From contig JAYVLG010000204.1 in assembly GCA_043759595.1 (NCBI GenBank), positions 8,082-72,081 of the forward strand: 64,000 nucleotides of DNA, given 5' to 3'. Positions 51,869 through 59,783 of the stretch are shown here, piece after piece. Position numbers and translations under genes: made by a program. This DNA comes from Sulfurirhabdus sp043759595. Its GTDB lineage: Bacteria > Pseudomonadota > Gammaproteobacteria > Burkholderiales > SMCO01. Within the stretch, counting starts at the first letter, position 1. Each line of letters starts with the position of its first letter. The notes below the pieces were generated by a model that was given only the letters and a program-made list of their open reading frames with translations, ran no database searches and was not told where the DNA came from.

Positions 51869-52483
51869 ATGAGTGCGATCTTCTTGTCGGCTAGTGTCCC
51901 TATTGTGGGACGGAGTAATTATCATGAGACGGCAAATCCGTTTTTAATTCAGTGTGCGGTAAGGGAGATGGTCATTGCGGTGATTCGCCGCCACAAGATT
52001 GTTTGGGGAGGTCACCCATCGATAACGCCGATGATCTGGAGCATCTGTGAAGACTTAAATGTCGATTATTCGAAGAATGTAATATTGTATCAGAGCCAAT
52101 ATTTCAAGGATCGTTTTCCAGAAGAGAACCAACGCTTCGGCAACGTGATATTTACTGATGCAATTCCGGAAGATCAGGAAGCGAGCTTATTGCTGATGCG
52201 TGAAACTATGCTCTCTCGCGAAGACTTAGTTGCAGCTGTATTCATAGGTGGAATGGAGGGGGTGGAGGACGAGTACGATCTCTTTTGCCGATTCCATCCC
52301 AATGCCAAAGTTCTACCAGTTCCAGCTCCAGGTGGGGCTGCACGCTTGCTGGCTGAAATGCTAGACTACTTCGATAAAGCAGGAATGGACGATATAGATT
52401 TCGCGCGGTTGTTTCATCTGCATCTAAATTTCCAAGCAGAGAATTTAGAAGACAAGAACGCAGGTAAGTCAACAGATGAATAG
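51869..52483 (+). CDS. Stand-alone SLOG-type (nucleotide-sensor) protein
   Basis: 204 aa. A Rossmann-like fold starts MSAIFLSASVPIVGRSNYHE. The glycine loop GGHPSITP (47-54), VAAVFIGGMEGVEDEY (about 121-136) and PVPAPGGAARLL (about 150-161) match the SLOG superfamily known from TIR and SIR2 neighbourhoods, including the STALD domain of Thoeris ThsA that binds cyclic ADP-ribose isomers. Here the domain stands alone, not fused to SIR2. It is tightly joined to the TIR gene upstream, so it probably senses or processes the TIR product. Confidence 0.72.
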   Translation: MSAIFLSASVPIVGRSNYHETANPFLIQCAVREMVIAVIRRHKIVWGGHPSITPMIWSICEDLNVDYSKNVILYQSQYFKDRFPEENQRFGNVIFTDAIPEDQEASLLLMRETMLSREDLVAAVFIGGMEGVEDEYDLFCRFHPNAKVLPVPAPGGAARLLAEMLDYFDKAGMDDIDFARLFHLHLNFQAENLEDKNAGKSTDE

Positions 52484-52598
52484 AATGGCGTAACGCCGTA
52501 AATTTGGACAGAGGGGGTAATCGGTGAAGGTGTGGCAATAGTGCGCGTTCAAGTGTGGCTGTGAAAAGCTAGCAAGTTAATTTAAGGATGTCAGGTAT

Positions 52599-53207
52599 AT
52601 GGCAAAGAAAACCTTTATTTCGTATAAATATAGTGAGGCTAAAGCATTGAGAGACAATATCCTCAAAGCATTGGGGGATGACGCTTCATACTATCAAGGA
52701 GAGACAAAAGAATCACCAGACCTGACAGATACGACCACAGAAAATATTAAGAAAAATTTAAAAGATATGATTCATGGTACATCCGTTACCATCGTAGTGA
52801 TATCACCTAATTTAAATGACAGTAAGTGGATAGATTGGGAAATTGAATATTCGCTAAAAGAGATTACAAGAGAAGATAGGACTTCAAGGACGAATGGGGT
52901 TGTAGGTGTCATCATGAAATATAATGGCGACTATGAGTGGTTAATTGGAAAGAGTTCTTATAACGATGGCTGCAAGCCGCGCACAATTAGTACAACTAAG
53001 TTGTATGAAATCATAAATAAAAATAGATTTAATTTAAAAGAGCCCAATTATATTTGCGATCAATGTAAGACAGTAAATCAGCTTGATGGGTCTTATATTT
53101 CCCTAATTGAAGAAGAATATTTCCTAAAAGATCCAAATAAGTACATCGATAATGCATATGAAAAAAGCAAAGAAATCGAATTGTATGATTTAACAAAAAC
53201 TCGATAG
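52599..53207 (+). CDS. TIR protein of the Thoeris ThsB / MTH538 type
   Basis: 202 aa. The TIR-like domain (about 1-120) has KTFISYKYSEAKALRDNILK, the loop YYQGETKESPDLTDTTTENI, TSVTIVVISPNLNDSKWIDW and the WxxxE catalytic form with E81. The C-terminal part has a CDQC pair (ICDQCKTVNQLD) that may be half of a zinc site. Codon use is markedly more AT-rich than the two other TIR genes, pointing to separate acquisition. A 115-base gap separates it from the SLOG gene, so it may have its own promoter. Confidence 0.8.
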   Translation: MAKKTFISYKYSEAKALRDNILKALGDDASYYQGETKESPDLTDTTTENIKKNLKDMIHGTSVTIVVISPNLNDSKWIDWEIEYSLKEITREDRTSRTNGVVGVIMKYNGDYEWLIGKSSYNDGCKPRTISTTKLYEIINKNRFNLKEPNYICDQCKTVNQLDGSYISLIEEEYFLKDPNKYIDNAYEKSKEIELYDLTKTR

Positions 53208-53442
53208 CAAACTTAGAAATCAACGCCAAAACAGAAATTGGTTATGGCAGCTTAACCTCTAGTTCTTGCGCAGGCTAAAAATGGGGGAATACCCTGCTAA
53301 TTTTGAGTTGAACACTTAGATGGTGTAAAAAATTTTGCGAATCAATATGGTCGGGCTCGGTGGATATTGAAAACTTTGACCAGCTTCAAATAACTGGGAA
53401 CAGACCGCGGTCACATGACGAGCACTCAGGGGAGAAAACTTC
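53208..53442. other. Intergenic stretch between TIR and Mrr-like genes
   Basis: 235 bases without a credible gene, tRNA or strong repeat. It separates the AT-rich TIR gene from the membrane-anchored Mrr-like gene, which therefore probably has its own promoter; none was identified with confidence. Confidence 0.4.
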
Positions 53443-54303
53443 ATGGCTAGAAAGAAAAAACAAAGCACGTTCGAAGATTTGATCGGTATTGCCGCCTTGC
53501 TCCCATGGTGGGTAGGCATACTCCTGGCGATTATTACATACTTCGTCCTCCACCACTTTGCAACCGCTGAAGTAGCAACGCCCGTGTTACCAGAGCAAAT
53601 GGGTACTGTCGTCGCACACCAACTCGGCAAGACGCTTGCCCTATTTGGGCAATACCTGGTTCCTCTGGCTTTCTTAATCGGTGCCGGTATTTCCGCTTAT
53701 GGGCGGCATAAACGCGCCGCGTTAATCACAGATGTCCAGGAAGGTTCATCTTCTTCTGTTCTAAATGGCATGACATGGCAGGAATTTGAGATGCTGGTGG
53801 GCGAGGCATTTCGACGTGCTGGGTACACGGTGACTGAAACTGGCGGCGGTGGCGCCGATGGTGGCGTTGATATTGTTCTGAAAAAAGACGGCGAGAAATT
53901 TCTGGTCCAATGCAAGCAGTGGAAAGCATTTAAGGTCGGCGTGACAACAATTCGTGAGTTGTATGGCGTTATGGCCGCTGGGGGTTCAGCTGGTGGGTTT
54001 GTGGTGACATCGGGCATTTTTACGCAGGAGGCAAAAGCTTTTGCAGAGGGAAGAAATATTGACCTAATCGATGGTTCTAAATTGACGGCTATGATTAAGA
54101 ATACACAACAACAACCTCAACCCATCGCTGCCACGGCCCAGCCCGCGTCTCAAAACTACCCGGATGCAACTTCAGACCCAAGCTGCCCGAAATGTGGAAG
54201 CGTTATGATCAAGCGGACAGCCAAGCAAGATGCCAATAGTGGCAATACGTTCTGGGGTTGCACCACTTTTCCTAAATGCCGCGGGATAATCCCGATTAAC
54301 TAA
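53443..54303 (+). CDS. Membrane-anchored Mrr-like restriction endonuclease with zinc ribbon
   Basis: 286 aa. Two transmembrane helices (about 18-42 and 66-86) precede an Mrr_cat domain (about 105-220): MTWQEFEMLVGEAFRRAGYT, GADGGVDIVLKKDGEKFLVQ and the QCKQW catalytic motif at about 156. The C-terminus is a topoisomerase-type zinc finger, CPKCGSVMIKRTAKQDANSG with FWGCTTFPKCRGI. Mrr-type enzymes cut modified foreign DNA. The membrane anchor suggests action near the envelope as DNA enters. GGGGAG precedes the ATG. Confidence 0.87.
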   Translation: MARKKKQSTFEDLIGIAALLPWWVGILLAIITYFVLHHFATAEVATPVLPEQMGTVVAHQLGKTLALFGQYLVPLAFLIGAGISAYGRHKRAALITDVQEGSSSSVLNGMTWQEFEMLVGEAFRRAGYTVTETGGGGADGGVDIVLKKDGEKFLVQCKQWKAFKVGVTTIRELYGVMAAGGSAGGFVVTSGIFTQEAKAFAEGRNIDLIDGSKLTAMIKNTQQQPQPIAATAQPASQNYPDATSDPSCPKCGSVMIKRTAKQDANSGNTFWGCTTFPKCRGIIPIN

Positions 54304-55389
54304 TGACGCGCTTCTTTCTTATCTGAAAAGTTCGATCTTAAGCATGTCTGCGTTAAATGTAGTTGAACTGCCAGTAAGTACGCAACAGAAACAATATTGT
54401 TGCAATTGCAACAATATTTGTTGCAATTATTCATGATAATTAAACTGGAACTATCTGTAAAACGGCATTGATTTATGCTCAGATTTTTATCCCGCTGTGC
54501 ATTTTCGGCGGCATTATGGATGTTCATTTCATCTAAAAGATGGGGGCGTAACGTTAAAATGTGCTTACAAACATGATAGCTGTTTCCAGCAGTGTCAATG
54601 TCCCGGTTACATATGGTATCCGGCAGTCTTGTCTGAAATACTCAAGACAGTGCGCTTAGGTTTATCGATTACCTAGAACGTGTTCCAATTGGGAATTAAG
54701 TTTTTTTTACCCGAGTTATCCTATCCCTGCTGCCACCGCAGGTCATCTCGTTGCATCTACAATAACCCCTGTTGCTCATGCGAGCCCAGATAGATTAGAG
54801 ATCGAGTCTTGCGACTCTCAATCGTGCAGTAAATAAAAGTGTTTTATTTGCCCTAGAAATAATCTCAATAGGGCGATTTAAGTACAGGTACGGAAAATCC
54901 GTAATTGGTCAAAGTATTAGCAGTAAATGGTTTTGCGTTAAGTCGAACGATCATCGTTCAACCGCTATCCATCTTGTTTATGTTTCAATTTAGAGCTCGC
55001 AAAGAAAATTGCCTTCCCCCTTAGGGGTCTCTCAAAATATCCACTAAACTCCACCCTTGATTCTCCGGCGCGAGCTTTTAGCGCGCTCCATTGAATTTCC
55101 AGATTACTACTTGTACTTCTAAATTGGCATTTCTGCCTTTTTGAAATGCGTTCTTAACATGAACGACTAATCGGACGAAGGTACGTCACCCCATAGCAAT
55201 TTTTATTCTCCAGATTTTCATGGCGTTTGTAAACCATATTTTTTTTTAATGAGAACGTTCATCCATCAATAATCGTTGAAAAACTGTATTTAACGCTTGT
55301 ATTCCAGTGTTTGCGAATTACTCACTGTTGGACATATGTTGAAATCATTTTAAATAGAAAAATAAATTAATATAAAAAGTGGCGATTTT
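54304..55389. other. Gene-poor decayed DNA at the end of the defence island
   Basis: About 1.1 kb with no credible coding sequence. It contains a 26-bp palindrome at 54393-54418, a small hairpin GAACGAT-C-ATCGTTC near 54946-54960, an AAATAAAA-GTG-TTTTATTT hairpin near 54831-54849, and GC-rich stem-like sequence near 55066-55090. The mixture suggests accumulated fragments of mobile DNA. Confidence 0.5.
54393..54418. repeat. Perfect 26-bp palindrome
   Basis: AATATTGTTGCAA joined directly to its reverse complement TTGCAACAATATT. A third copy of TTGTTGCAATT follows at once (54419-54429). It lies 90 bases after the Mrr-like gene. It may be a protein-binding operator, an old recombination site or a terminator-like element. 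Confidence 0.75.
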
Positions 55390-55510
55390 TGCCAAGAAAT
55401 AGCAAGGCTTTTTACAAACTGTTCTTACTCCAAGCTTCATTATTTTTGGCTTGTATGGGTTTTTCAATGCGCTATTTTTCTAGAAAAATGAAAATCAAGC
55501 ATGCTGATTC
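55390..55510 (+). repeat. Diverged direct repeat, copy A
   Basis: A stretch of about 120 bases resembling 56853-56970 in the same orientation. Shared blocks include AGCAAGG, GGCTTGT, TTTTTC, TGCGCT, TTTTCTAGA, GAAAATCA and TGCTGATTC; the last 60 bases agree at roughly four of five positions by eye. No coding function is seen. Confidence 0.6.
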
Positions 55511-55566
55511 ATACCGGGTTTTCACAAACATCTTCTGTGGCGTCTTCAATAGAGAGTTGCAGTCGC

Positions 55567-55799
55567 TAATGCGATTTCTTCACAAATTTATTAAAAAGTG
55601 GTTTGTAGTTAAGCTTTATTGCCATGGTTTTAATCAGTTTAGGCAAGCTGCGCCCTATTCAGTTGAGACAGCACACGACAAAGGTATCCCCCGCACGTAA
55701 TGCCCGCAGGTAATGTGTCAGCTCTGGACGATTAGCATTTTTCCCGCTCGCGGTTTCTTCGTAAATTTGCTGACAAACTGTTAGGGTGTTGCTATCGCC
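55567..55799 (-). pseudogene. Serine recombinase (Tn3-type resolvase) remnant
   Basis: Reading the minus strand gives CQQIYEETASGKNANRPELT then HYLRALRAGDTFVVCCLN, a stop codon, and IGRSLPKLIKTMA. This aligns with the resolvase core ASGKxxxRPxLxxxLxxLRxGDTLVVxxLDRLGRSLxxLI. The catalytic N-terminus (the YxRVST region with the serine) and the DNA-binding C-terminus are missing, and an in-frame TGA replaces the Asp-Arg position. It is a dead fragment, evidence of a former transposon or plasmid module. Confidence 0.85.
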
Positions 55800-55850
55800 T
55801 AGTCAACGCTTAGCTGGTATAGATGGTCAGTTTTCAACTGGTGCCAACAT

Positions 55851-56639
55851 TTATTTGCCACCGTGCTGTCGGAGCAGTTTGGCCACAGTGCCATGCTTCT
55901 CGCCTATCGCATTAGCCAAGGGAGTAATGCCATCCTGACCCTTTGCATTGACGTCAGCCCCTTGGGCAATCAACAATTCGACCACATTCTTATTCCCCAC
56001 ATAGGCTGCAATATGAAGAGGGGTATGTCCTTCATTAGTCTTGCTATTTACTTCGGCCCCCTTGGCAATCAATAAATTGGCAACATCCTTATTCCCCTCT
56101 TGTGCGACTTCATGAAGAGGCGTACGGCCACTATTGTTCTTGGCGTCGACGTCGGCCCCCTTTGAGATCAACAGCTCGGCAAAATCCTTGTCCCCCATTT
56201 GGGCAGCAAAATGAAGAGGGGTATTATATATATTGTCCTTGGCATTGACGTTGGCACCTTTTGCGATCAATAGTTCGGCAATATCCTTGTATTTTCCTTG
56301 AGCATTGAAATGAATATGGACGGCAAAATGAAGAGGAGTAGCGCCATCATTATATCTCTTGGCATTGACGTTGGCACCCTTTGCGATCAACAGTTCGGTA
56401 ACATCCTTGTACCCCCATTGGGCGGAGGCATGAAGATGAGTCTCGCCATCTTTGTCTTGGGCGTTGACGTCAGCACCAGCAGCTAGAAGCCGACTGACTT
56501 CTTTTACGTTGCCCGATTCTGTCGCAGAACGAAGATCAATATTGACGTCCGCCAGTGTGTTAGTTACAACACCACAGAGAGCCAATGCTAGTGTGAAGTA
56601 CACCGCTACGCTGGGCAACTTCATTAACTTGATATTCAT
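55851..56639 (-). CDS. Secreted ankyrin-repeat protein
   Basis: 262 aa from ATG 56639; GGAG lies about nine bases upstream, whereas the frame's far start (56777) would place the signal peptide internally. Signal peptide about 1-30 (LPSVAVYFTLALALCGVVTN). Then about seven ankyrin repeats of the form DGxTPLHxAAxxGxxDVxELLIAKGADVNAK, ending LLRQHGGK. Ankyrin repeats mediate protein binding; a periplasmic or secreted location is inferred. It lies between two diverged direct repeats next to the resolvase remnant, so it may have travelled with a mobile element. Confidence 0.85.
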   Translation of the reverse strand: MNIKLMKLPSVAVYFTLALALCGVVTNTLADVNIDLRSATESGNVKEVSRLLAAGADVNAQDKDGETHLHASAQWGYKDVTELLIAKGANVNAKRYNDGATPLHFAVHIHFNAQGKYKDIAELLIAKGANVNAKDNIYNTPLHFAAQMGDKDFAELLISKGADVDAKNNSGRTPLHEVAQEGNKDVANLLIAKGAEVNSKTNEGHTPLHIAAYVGNKNVVELLIAQGADVNAKGQDGITPLANAIGEKHGTVAKLLRQHGGK

Positions 56640-56852
56640 CCTGAAATACTCCATTTTTAAAAAGGTTTTGTTACATTGGCTGAGCACTGCCAAATTTTTG
56701 GTTAGTATAACAAGTGTACAGTAGGTCTTGGTTAAAGCATTGTTGAATGAATCAGAATATGGCAAAAGCATCCCCATTTTTCTGTTTTTTCTAAATTTCT
56801 ACCGATACCGGCATGCCCAGATTTGTTATTCTGTTTAGTGCTTGTAAATCAG

Positions 56853-56970
56853 CGCGTAATTTTTGCAATGAAACAGCAAGGTCTTATACCAATCTTAATT
56901 ACATGTGGCTTGTGTTGTTTTTCCATTGCGCTTGTTTTCTAGATAACTGGAAAATCAGGCGTGCTGATTC
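56853..56970 (+). repeat. Diverged direct repeat, copy B
   Basis: Partner of 55390-55510. The two copies enclose the resolvase remnant and the ankyrin-repeat gene. A short frame at 56813-57013 runs through this repeat but has no ribosome binding site or family and is not called a gene. Confidence 0.6.
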
Positions 56971-57132
56971 TCAATTTAACGATGCAGTCGCAGCAACGGG
57001 GTTAAATCAGTGAATCGGGACATTTTTATATTGCGGAGGATAATTTATTTGCATCGTTGACCCCGAATATGTGAATTGATCGTTTAACTTACAAATATCC
57101 CCCCATTCAATTCACTGCCGGGATGAAGAATC

Positions 57133-57561
57133 ATGAAAATACTATTCAATGTAGTACAAAGTCTCGTGCCCTCGAATCTGTGGAGCAGGCCTTTCCGTAC
57201 CTATAAAAAATGGCTATGTGTCGCCCTGCTGGCTGCTTCGATGATTTCTCAAGTGGCATTCGCTGATGATCTCGGATTGGACATTGTGGTAGGTGCTGGC
57301 ATCGGACTCGTCATCGGCAGTGTTGTTGGCGGCCGGGATGCTGCAATTGTTGGCGGACTGATTGGCGCGGCAATTAGCGCCACCGCAGGTGAACGGATCG
57401 AGTCTTCATACTCCTATGGCCCGCCCCCTGTTTATTATGTGCCACCACCGGTTTACTACCAGTCGGTGCCTGTTTACTACCAACCTGTCCCGGTGTATTC
57501 CTATCCTCCAATGTATTATCGTGGACGCCACCAGCATTTGCATCACCATGAGAGGGATTGA
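57133..57561 (+). CDS. Glycine-zipper secreted or membrane protein
   Basis: 142 aa. A long N-terminus leads to a hydrophobic signal (about 26-45, LCVALLAASMISQVAFA). The glycine-zipper segment VVGAGIGLVIGSVVGGRDAA then IVGGLIGAAISATAG follows, and the C-terminus is a repeat of PPPVYYVPPPVYY and PVPVYYQPVPVY ending in a His-rich tail. Such proteins associate with the outer membrane in many proteobacteria; function is unknown. An AAGAA-rich site lies just before the ATG. Confidence 0.75.
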   Translation: MKILFNVVQSLVPSNLWSRPFRTYKKWLCVALLAASMISQVAFADDLGLDIVVGAGIGLVIGSVVGGRDAAIVGGLIGAAISATAGERIESSYSYGPPPVYYVPPPVYYQSVPVYYQPVPVYSYPPMYYRGRHQHLHHHERD

Positions 57562-57611
57562 TCAAATAAATGGTTGTCCATTTTTTGCATAACAGAAGGC
57601 TGCCCAATCAT

Positions 57612-57707
57612 ATGAGAAAAGCTTCGTTTTTCTTCATCTTGACCCTGCTGCTGGCTGTGTTCAACACGCCATCTATCCAAGAGGCTGGAGGCAATGTTAG
57701 CGGTTGA
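57612..57707 (+). CDS. 31-residue signal-peptide-like small ORF
   Basis: MRKASFFFILTLLLAVFNTP then SIQEAGGNVSG, a basic start and hydrophobic core like a signal sequence but with almost no mature part. It may be a short peptide, a leader for the next gene 62 bases on, or the stump of a truncated secreted protein. No strong ribosome site is seen. Confidence 0.3.
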   Translation: MRKASFFFILTLLLAVFNTPSIQEAGGNVSG

Positions 57708-57769
57708 TCCCGGTCTGCAACGCGTGGGAAATCCGCTTCCCGATCGAACACCTTGGAGAAAACCTGCCC

Positions 57770-58591
57770 ATGAAACCTGTCCCGTTTTTGCTTCATTGCT
57801 GGAATGTCGCTTCCATCCAAGTTATATGCGCCAGTGTGCTTGCCTGTGTACTATCAGTTTTTGCCCCGCAATCCCGGGCTTGTTCGACCGGGGTCATGGT
57901 TCCGGAGGATCGAAGCCCTCACACGGAGTTCTTCCTGCCCACCGTGACTGATTCTATAGATAATTGGCCCAGTCAATATAACCTTACCGAAGGGGATTTC
58001 GTGCTCATGCTCTTGCCGGACGATGCCAAGATCAACATCAGGGGTGACAAGGACAACGCCTCGACCGAGCGCGTCGAGGAGGATGACAAGAGGATCTCAG
58101 GAGTCATTCGCTTGAGGTTGAGTCAGCCGGACTATACTTGGCGACTTCTCATCGCGGCCAAACAGGGAAGCAGCAGCATTGATATTGTTGCTGGGGCACA
58201 AAAGAAAACGCTGACGGTTAACATCAAGGCCTACGAGCCTCACATGGTATATATGCCACCCAAGCCATACACGATAGTCTTGGGCCAGGCGACGCGTGAA
58301 AGTCCATTTTCAATGTACTCAGGTTTGGATGTCGAAATTACCTTGCCCGGTGAACTGAAGGATGGTTGGAGAGCCAACGATGCCAATGAGAGTGGTGTTG
58401 TGCTGCAAAAAATGGAGCAATTGTCAGTCGCTGCAAGCGCAGATCATCCGCAAGTTAAATTCACGTTCTCCACCTCTTACAATAACGCTCGTAGTGAGTC
58501 TTACCACCTCGTGATCAAGCGCGGTTGTGGATTGATTAGCGGTGAGTCATTCCATTTATTTGTGCGCATGAATGAGCCACCGAAATGCTGA
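57770..58591 (+). CDS. Secreted protein of unknown function
   Basis: 273 aa from ATG 57770; GGAG lies about 11 bases upstream, and this start puts a signal-like hydrophobic stretch (about 12-38, ending SRACS) at the N-terminus, unlike the longer frame from 57704. The mature part is beta-rich with few cysteines, containing LSQPDYTWRLLIAAKQGSSS and VTFSTSYNNARSESYHLVIK-like strands (here KFTFSTSYNNARSESYHLVI). No family is recognised. Confidence 0.6.
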   Translation: MKPVPFLLHCWNVASIQVICASVLACVLSVFAPQSRACSTGVMVPEDRSPHTEFFLPTVTDSIDNWPSQYNLTEGDFVLMLLPDDAKINIRGDKDNASTERVEEDDKRISGVIRLRLSQPDYTWRLLIAAKQGSSSIDIVAGAQKKTLTVNIKAYEPHMVYMPPKPYTIVLGQATRESPFSMYSGLDVEITLPGELKDGWRANDANESGVVLQKMEQLSVAASADHPQVKFTFSTSYNNARSESYHLVIKRGCGLISGESFHLFVRMNEPPKC

Positions 58592-58820
58592 CTTTAGCTG
58601 AAATTGCTAATCATGTAGCGGAGTCCCCGATGCCAACTCGCCTGTGCTGATAAATCCCTTAACGCACGCGCAAACAGCAGCAAATGGATAAGGCTGGCGC
58701 GTGGCAGGTCTCGCAATCAAACAGTTTGTATATCCATACTATTGGGCACCGTTCATCTTGATGCAACTGGCTGTAATAGTTGTATTCCCGTAATATGCTT
58801 AAATACTTGGAGTAGAATTA
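58592..58820. other. Intergenic stretch before the Cys-rich secreted gene
   Basis: 229 bases with no credible gene or strong hairpin. The AT-rich last 60 bases before ATG 58821 may hold a promoter; TAATATGC near 58790 is only weakly like a -10 box. Confidence 0.35.
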
Positions 58821-59450
58821 ATGCGATTGCTCTTCTATGGTCTTGCCACTGCATTTATCTGTAGTAGCCTGCCAGCTTCAGCCGATATAATTTTACCCGA
58901 GGTTGCGGCTGCACGGGAACGTCTGCAAGCCACTCCTAGCACTTACGATAGGGTCGATAACTTTTGCATCGGTAAGAAACCCCAGGCGTCCTGTACGATA
59001 CCGGGGTCGACTTTTTCCGGAGGCGGAGTGGGCACCTGCGAAAATACTGTCACCCAAAATGGATCGACCATCGATATGTCTTGTGTTCGTAATGGCGAAG
59101 TCTGGATCGATCGAAAATTGCCGGTAGGCGGATATATTAGTGACCCATACCTGTGTAAAATTGGCGAGGACAAGGAATCGGGCCAAAAGTGGGATTGCAA
59201 GCCCATAGTGCCGACACCTTCAGACCAGTTTTGCAAAGGTAAAAATATAGGTAGTCGCTGCATAGTGGTGCTGCGTTATCTGAACAAGAACGAACAGCAT
59301 GAAGGCACCTGCAAGCAACTTACTGAAACGGAAAACTTTTATTATCAGGGGCATCGGACCGAGACGCGCCAAGTTATTCGTTGTGAGCCGCCGCAGGCAG
59401 CTATGCGTACCTATACGCCAGTGCACTGGCAGCAAAAACTTTTCCCCTGA
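58821..59450 (+). CDS. Cysteine-containing secreted protein, unknown
   Basis: 209 aa with a clear signal peptide (MRLLFYGLATAFICSSLPAS-ADI). The mature protein has about ten cysteines, arranged as two similar blocks: DNFCIGKKPQASCTIPGSTF...GTCENT and DQFCKGKNIGSRCIVVLRYL...GTCKQL, each a CxGK-xx-xC then GTC pattern. It thus looks like an internal duplication with disulfides. No family is recognised. It is directly followed by two membrane-protein genes. Confidence 0.65.
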   Translation: MRLLFYGLATAFICSSLPASADIILPEVAAARERLQATPSTYDRVDNFCIGKKPQASCTIPGSTFSGGGVGTCENTVTQNGSTIDMSCVRNGEVWIDRKLPVGGYISDPYLCKIGEDKESGQKWDCKPIVPTPSDQFCKGKNIGSRCIVVLRYLNKNEQHEGTCKQLTETENFYYQGHRTETRQVIRCEPPQAAMRTYTPVHWQQKLFP

Positions 59451-59456
59451 TTGAGT

Positions 59457-59783
59457 ATGAATCAACTGCATGCATGGGGTCTGACACTGGCTTGCGAGAT
59501 TCCGGTCATGTTGTTTCTTGTGCGCGCGCAACCTGCAATGCGCTTGTTGGTCATTGCGGCGACCGCATCCAGCTTGACCCATCCGGTGGCTTGGAAAATT
59601 GCATCTGTGCTTTCACCGGATGAATATCGCACGGGATTACTGCTGATTGAATCCGGTGTGGTACTGACAGAAGCAACATGGTATAGGCTTTGGCTTCGCG
59701 CGAGCTTCTGTAATACGCTATGGTGGTCGCTTCTCGCCAATACAGCATCGTTCGGAGTCGGCTGGATGCTATTGCGATCATGA
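59457..59783 (+). CDS. Small membrane protein, unknown
   Basis: 108 aa from ATG 59457, 6 bases after the previous stop. Three hydrophobic segments (about 8-28, 30-52, 60-105 broken by WYRLWLRASF) indicate an inner-membrane protein. The fold with an acidic residue in the last helix recalls short CPBP-like or integral accessory proteins, but this is not firm. It overlaps the next gene by 4 bases. Confidence 0.55.
   Translation: MNQLHAWGLTLACEIPVMLFLVRAQPAMRLLVIAATASSLTHPVAWKIASVLSPDEYRTGLLLIESGVVLTEATWYRLWLRASFCNTLWWSLLANTASFGVGWMLLRS

Noticed and set aside
50088..52483. Canonical Thoeris type I (thsA-thsB)
   Set aside because: No SIR2 domain is seen in any protein of the cluster; the SLOG protein is stand-alone.
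54300..54527. Minus-strand 75-codon frame after the Mrr-like gene
   Set aside because: It is driven by the palindrome repeats (Cys/Asn-rich), lacks a ribosome site and resembles no family.
55389..55700. Plus-strand frame of 103 codons
   Set aside because: It runs through a diverged repeat and antisense to the resolvase remnant, and has no family or start signal.
57694..57951. Alternative plus-strand frame overlapping the 57770 gene
   Set aside because: Different phase, no signal peptide or ribosome site, and shorter than the supported frame.
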